The notes under the pieces: model-generated
What the model was told of the DNA's origin: nothing
The model's input: the letters and a program-made list of their open reading frames with translations, nothing else
The model's database searches: none
Position numbers and translations under genes: made by a program
Part shown: positions 59,032-64,000 of the stretch, in pieces
Position numbering within the stretch: position 1 is the stretch's first letter
Layout: every line of letters begins with the position of its first letter
NCBI GenBank assembly: GCA_907164885.2
Contig: OU015503.1
Location: 62,967,222 to 63,031,221 of the forward strand
Reading direction: 5' to 3'
DNA length: 64,000 nucleotides
Source: Dolomedes plantarius
Lineage: Eukaryota > Arthropoda > Arachnida > Araneae > Dolomedidae

Positions 59032-59905
59032 CTCCCCTCTTCCCACTTCGTATCCCTGGAGTTCTGAGATTGGAATGCATTTGTGTCCAAGGGAGTCACA
59101 CGCCACCCTCTTCCAAGTAATGACTGAGAGGAAAGCTGGCGTTGCAATAATTTCGGCTGGCGAAAAATTTCATCGGAACGTTCTAAGTGTTGTACATACT
59201 ATAACTCAAACATGGTTTAATTAAAATAAGAATAAGACAAATAGATTTTCGGTTTTGTTTCATTTTAAATCTATTTTTTTTATCCTTTTTAATATTTTTG
59301 TTTACGAACCATATTATCATTATTAAGGATTTATTAAATTTCTGTGTTTTGACAAATAAACTTTCTTTTCATATTAGAATGCATATTATAAGAGGAAACA
59401 GGTTATTAAAAACTAACTGCTTATGCGTTTTATGTTACGAATTCACAGGATGTTGCTTTTCTAACCGCACACGCATGTGGTGGGAAAGCCAGCGTGCAGT
59501 GGATTGAAAACAAAACGTGTGGTAAGATACCTTACAATATGGCAACTTACTCACGGCAGACTTTGTTGAAAAAATTTAAGCATCATACAGCATAATCTAG
59601 CAATTGAATTTTCTTGAAAGCGTCAAAAATTAAATAACGTTATCTCCCAAACTAACGAAAAATTAAATTTCAAAAGCCTAATGCCATAAACCTCCAAAAA
59701 CTTTATAAAGTAGATTTTTAATTTAGTTTTAAAATGAATCTTTCCTTGGTCATTGTTAATTAACAGAGCTTTCTGATACATTTTTAATGTTCTTTACCTA
59801 ATTATGACCTAGTCTTATTTACAGTATTGTAGGCATCTTCCATTAAAAGCCTGTCATACTAGTTTTTTAGAAATTTCTTTCATATTGACCAGACAACAAA
59901 CACGC
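59032..59905. other. Gene-poor stretch
   Basis: Frames at 59009-59224 and 59298-59507 carry no recognised domain, and the first overlaps the TTAA element end. Confidence 0.5.
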
Positions 59906-59906
59906 A

Positions 59907-60184
<278 letters not shown>

Positions 60185-60196
60185 TATACATAAATA

Positions 60197-60268
60197 CACA
60201 CACACACACACACATGTATATATATATATATATGTGTGTATGTTTGTTTGTTTGTTTGTTTGTTTGTG
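60197..60268. repeat. (AC)n(TA)n(GT)n dyad and (TGTT)n
   Basis: AC repeats, ATGTATATAT, TA repeats, GTGTGT, then TTTG/TGTT units. The first part is self-complementary. Confidence 0.85.
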
Positions 60269-60269
60269 C

Positions 60270-62060
60270 ACGAGTATAACATATAATAGTCAACACTGTA
60301 AACATGGGAGAACCCCTTTAAAAACTGCGCATACTTAAATTTATAAAATTCCTGTAAACTCAAGAATTCTTGTGATTCCTAGTTCTGGAATGACCCCTTT
60401 CGCACTAAAAGTTTTCAGTCGTTATTCAGATTTGGATCTATGTAGAAGAAAACGTAATTAAGGAAGATTGTCATAAGATTAAATTTTTTATTACTTTGAC
60501 GCTTCACTCAGATTCTCTTAAATTTTAAGTATGTTTTAAGTAGAATACACATTTAAACCTAAATTTTTATAACATATTGGCAGTCATATTTCCGTTATCC
60601 ATACTAATTAATGCATGGTTGTGGGAGACTCTGTATAGTATAAAAGAGAATTTTTGCGAGGTTTTCATATAGCTACATATGTACTTTCAGGAAGAATTTA
60701 ATTAAATATTTTTAAATGTTTCAATTTTTCGTCTGGAAAATGTTTATTACATTCATGTAATTGTTAGGCATGGTTGGTTACTCACCTTTGTTTTTTAGTC
60801 TTTTTTTACAAAAATTATACTCTCTCTACTAGTCGTATGCAAGTATGTGTGTCGTATATTATGTCAGCATTACAGTAATAATTATCACTTAGACTGCGTA
60901 TCAAATAACTTTATTTAATTACTTTCTGTATAAAACTATGGTTCTACACACATGATACATTCTCTGACACTTTATGTTAGTTCGCGATTATTCATACAAA
61001 AGCTTCTACTATTCTTAACTTTATGTATGAGTCTCTGTTTAGATGCAAAATTTTTCTGATTTCCTTACCAAACTTTTATAATTTTATGTTTTACTCACAA
61101 TGTGAATTAAAAACGTTCGTTTACTGCATTCCGTTCGCAGGAGGAATTACCTGAATGAACACTCGCTCGTTCATTTCAGCTTGCCGCATGCGATTCGCCC
61201 TTCAAATTTCACGGTCAAGGCAGAGTATTACGTTTCATGTCCGACAGATGGCAGCACTACGGGTAGAAAGGAGTGCCTTATTAATATTTTTAACTGCACA
61301 TTGCTAGTTTAATTCACTGTTTTATTCGTGATGTGTTTGAATTTAAAGTTTAGTCATCAAATTTAATAAATTATAAAACTGCAGTGTGGGCTTCTACCAA
61401 TTCATTTCAGTTGAAACCTTCAATTTTTAATCAATTTTTGAGCGCCTTTAGCATTTTCTTTCATTATAACCTCGATTTCTTAAAATTAAGGGAAATAAAC
61501 TGACTCTAAGTACCCTATTAAAAGAATTGAAGTTATATATATATGCTTGAAATCATCCTTAAATAAAGACGAAAAAATGACTCTAAGTACCCTATTAAAG
61601 GAATTGAAGTAATAAATATAAATAAATGTTTGAATTCATAAGTCCCTATAAAAATCAGTGAATTATTCAATGAATTTTACTTTAGAAATTATTTATATAT
61701 TAACAAAGTTTTAAGTTCTTGGTCAAATCTGAATATTTTCACTCTATTCTTGTAAGATAAGCATATTAAATATAATAGATAATGTCATTGTTTAAGAAAA
61801 GTGAAAGTATATAAAAAAACATCAAAAGTAATTATACAATCTTGTGGCATCACGATAGGTTGTTAAGGGAAGTGTCTGGGGCTGTTTTAAAATTACTATT
61901 ACTGAATTCATGACCAAGAAAGACAGAGTCATAATAATAATAAAAAGGCCAATTCTTTAAACAGAAACTTAACAAGGAAATTTATTTACAAAAAAAATTA
62001 AACACTCAACAATTACAACATATTCAATTAATTTAAGTGCAGATTCACAGCGAACGCTCC
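60270..62060. other. Gene-poor stretch
   Basis: The only structure seen is a two-unit repeat at 61498-61625 (GACTCTAAGTACCCTATTAA twice, about 78 bp apart). A GC-balanced piece at 61130-61270 has no recognisable coding content. Confidence 0.5.
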
Positions 62061-62139
62061 CAGACCCATGGTCTCAACAGGAGCTTCCAAAAAACATTGT
62101 CTGCCTAACTGGATGTTACATGACCATTCCCCTAGAAAA

Positions 62140-62832
62140 CACTCTATACCTCTGCTCTCTATACCTCTCGCTATACTCTCTCTACCTCTCTCTATACCTC
62201 TCTCTATAGAGTCTCTCTCTATACCTCTGCTCTCTAACCTCTCGCTATACTCTCTCTTCCTCTCTCTATACCTCTCTCTATAGAGTCTCTCTATATACCT
62301 CTGCTCTCTATACCTCTCGCTATACTCTCTCTACCTCTCTCTCTACCTCTCTCTATAGAGTCTCTCTCTATACCTCTGCTCTCTACACCTCTCGCTATAC
62401 TCTCTCTACCTCTCTCTCTACCTCTCTCTCTACCTCTCTCTATAGAGTCTCTCTCTATACCTCTGCTCTCTATACCTCTCGCTATACTCTCTCTATACCT
62501 CTCTCTATAGAGTCTCTCTCTATACCTCTGCTCTCTATACCTCTCGCTATACTCTCTCTACCTCTCTCTGTACCTCTCTCTATAGAGTCTCTCTCTATAC
62601 CTCTGCTCTCTCTACCTCTCGCTATACTCTCTCTACCTCTCTCTATACCTCTCTCTATAGAGTCTCTCTCTATACCTCTGTTCTCTATACCTCTCGCTAT
62701 ACTCTCTCTACCTCTCTCTCGACCTCTCTCTATAGAGTCTCTCTCTATACATCTGCTATCTATACCTCTCGCTATACTCTCTCTACCTCTCTCTCTACCT
62801 CTCTCTATAGAGTCTCTCTCATTACCTCTGCT
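62140..62832 (-). repeat. 75-bp CT-rich tandem array, about nine units
   Basis: TATAGAGTCTCTCTCTATAC recurs with GAG at 62209, 62283, 62358, 62445, 62510, 62585, 62660, 62735 and 62810. The usual spacing is 75 bp, with one 87- and one 65-bp unit from gain or loss of CTACCTCTCTCT blocks. The period is divisible by three, so the minus-strand frame 62482-62958 runs through it, encoding a 25-residue Arg/Glu/Ser-rich repeat (ESIARGIESRGIERDSIERG). Before the repeat the frame has a non-repetitive N-terminal part (MTLERHKKGRKYSTIEELST ...) in GC-richer sequence. I treat it as a satellite with coding potential unproven. Confidence 0.9.
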
Positions 62833-62959
62833 TGAAAACTTAGGTGGCGGCAATCTTCTTAGAAATTGTTTTCCAAAACCGGGGGCCGGCAGATTAGTGG
62901 TCGACAGCTCTTCTATCGTAGAATATTTCCGCCCTTTTTTATGGCGTTCCAGTGTCAAA

Positions 62960-63400
62960 CTCTCAAGGAGCTATTACCAAGAACGACAGTTTTACGATCA
63001 GATGGGAGACGCTTGCTTGAGGACCCGATTGGCATGGGCTTAACTTTCAGGCTAAAAATTCTGGCGGCATTTGCTGATATCGTTTTTTTTTAATCCGCTC
63101 GGAATCCGCACACGTGTTCGTTCGATGGGAACTGGCAAAATATCCCGATAAGCACGCAACTGTGTGTCGTGCACCCTGTGAGGTCTTGGGAAAAATAACC
63201 CCATACTTCCATTACGCTACAATCTAAAGAAGGGAACAATGTTCCTGTAAACCTCTTTCCTTTTTGGTCAATAGAAACATTTATTTTAAAATTTAAAGGG
63301 TTTTTTTTTTCTGAGTATAGCACCATACGCAGCCTTCCCCCACAAAAAAGGGGGGAAATTGAGCAATTCACCCCCCTCCCAGACCAAATTTTAATAACTG
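62960..63400. other. Unassigned stretch
   Basis: GC-balanced in its first half. A 93-codon minus-strand frame (63090-63371) has no known domain. Confidence 0.4.
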
Positions 63401-63403
63401 TAA

Positions 63404-64000
63404 TCTATATATATATATATAACAGTTCCGTAACTGACTCACTGACTCATTGACTGACTGACATACAACGCACAGACCAAACCGCTGGACCTAAAGGGCT
63501 GAAATTTTGCATGGCGATTCTTCTTACAGTGTAGGGGTGCACTAAGGGAGATTTTTGAAAAATTCTTCTTAGATTTTATGAAATTAAATTTTTAAGCTCT
63601 TTTTAAAACTTTTTTTACGTTTGCATTTAAAATAATGCATTGAGGGTTATAAAATTTATATCACAAGAAAGATCATAAAAATTCCTTCAAAATGAAATTT
63701 TTTTAGAATCTTTACCTCCCTTTCCTGATTTTTGGTGAATTTTTAAAGATTAATTTTTAGAATTTCATTTATTAAATGCTGATCGCGTGATTTCTTTTTC
63801 TGGTACTTTAAATAAATTTATCGCCACGTGCATAACAACTAAGTAGACAAAAAAATATTTTTTTTCTTGCAAATGCGGCAGACGATTGAACATTATTTTG
63901 TCTATAAAAATATCCCTTACGACTTTTTATAAATATATATATTTTTTTCTACATCAATTGTATATACTGATCGTCGTATTTATTATAAATATATATACAT
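63404..64000 (+). mobile_element. Helitron, 5' part, truncated by window end
   Basis: Begins TCTATATATA after an A (5' TC rule), then AACAGTTCCGTAACTGACTC, CATACAACGCACAGACCAAA and the same body as 19.75-20.44 kb. The window stops before the CTAG 3' end. By comparison with that copy, about 100 bp are missing. Confidence 0.85.

Overview
The window looks like gene-poor, strongly AT-rich nuclear DNA of an invertebrate animal. An arthropod, possibly an arachnid, is my best guess from the style of the transposons and the long (TA)n runs, but nothing here proves the taxon. I see no host gene that I can name, and no rRNA, plasmid, phage or CRISPR feature. Almost everything recognisable is a transposable element, a remnant of one, or a tandem array. 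The few real protein signatures are all transposase pieces: a CENP-B/Tigger-type DNA-binding ORF (34.3-34.9 kb, minus), a hAT C-terminal dimerisation domain (54.2-54.8 kb), a BED zinc finger with a frameshift (41.7-41.9 kb), a mariner-type remnant (20.6-20.9 kb), and a Tigger C-terminal tail with a PCNA-box-like motif (22.8-23.1 kb).

Layout. 0-5.6 kb: two solo LTRs (927-1473 and 4694-4920), a 100-bp tandem array, a Harbinger-type MITE (5262-5425), and two paralogous stretches that serve as empty sites for each other. 5.9-16 kb: a ~214-bp array, a 3-4 kb array of 240-290-bp units interrupted by a microsatellite-rich block, three Helitron 3' ends in a row (12.6-13.5 kb), then a 375-430-bp array. 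16-24 kb: a Helitron-like element nested in a TIR element, a 49-bp array, a near-complete short Helitron (19.75-20.44 kb) followed at once by a mariner remnant, a 176-bp MITE and a 983-bp pogo-like element. 24.5-32 kb: a 97-bp array, a pogo-like element with a TTAA-flanked element nested in it (26.3-27.35 kb), a third solo LTR (27424-27911), a hAT-like MITE and three more arrays. 32.4-35.6 kb: a (TA)n tract of about 0.4 kb, two minus-strand Helitrons, and a Tigger element inserted in the second one, all between two ~80-bp direct repeats. 37.8-42.1 kb: two hAT elements with 8-bp target duplications, a nested MITE, the second copy of the pogo-like family, a 78-bp array and a second Harbinger-type MITE. 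42.4-52.2 kb: three large arrays, including one trimeric higher-order array (50.9-52.0 kb), and a GC-richer segment with CCAAT and CRE motifs (44.7-45.25 kb) that could be a promoter. 53.3-59 kb: two diverged copies of a ~750-bp sequence, the hAT remnant, a hAT MITE with an 8-bp duplication, an 84-bp repeat and a TTAA-flanked 663-bp element. 59.9-64 kb: (TA)n, a small MITE, a 75-bp CT-rich array with an open frame on the minus strand, and the start of another Helitron cut by the window end.

The most useful content is the set of well-bounded insertions (target duplications, terminal repeats and, in three cases, an internal empty site), which gives a relative order of events. No unknown cellular system could be supported. 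The closest things to novelty are the transposase-derived DNA-binding-only ORF with its matching terminal repeats, the promoter-like segment, and the trimeric higher-order satellite.
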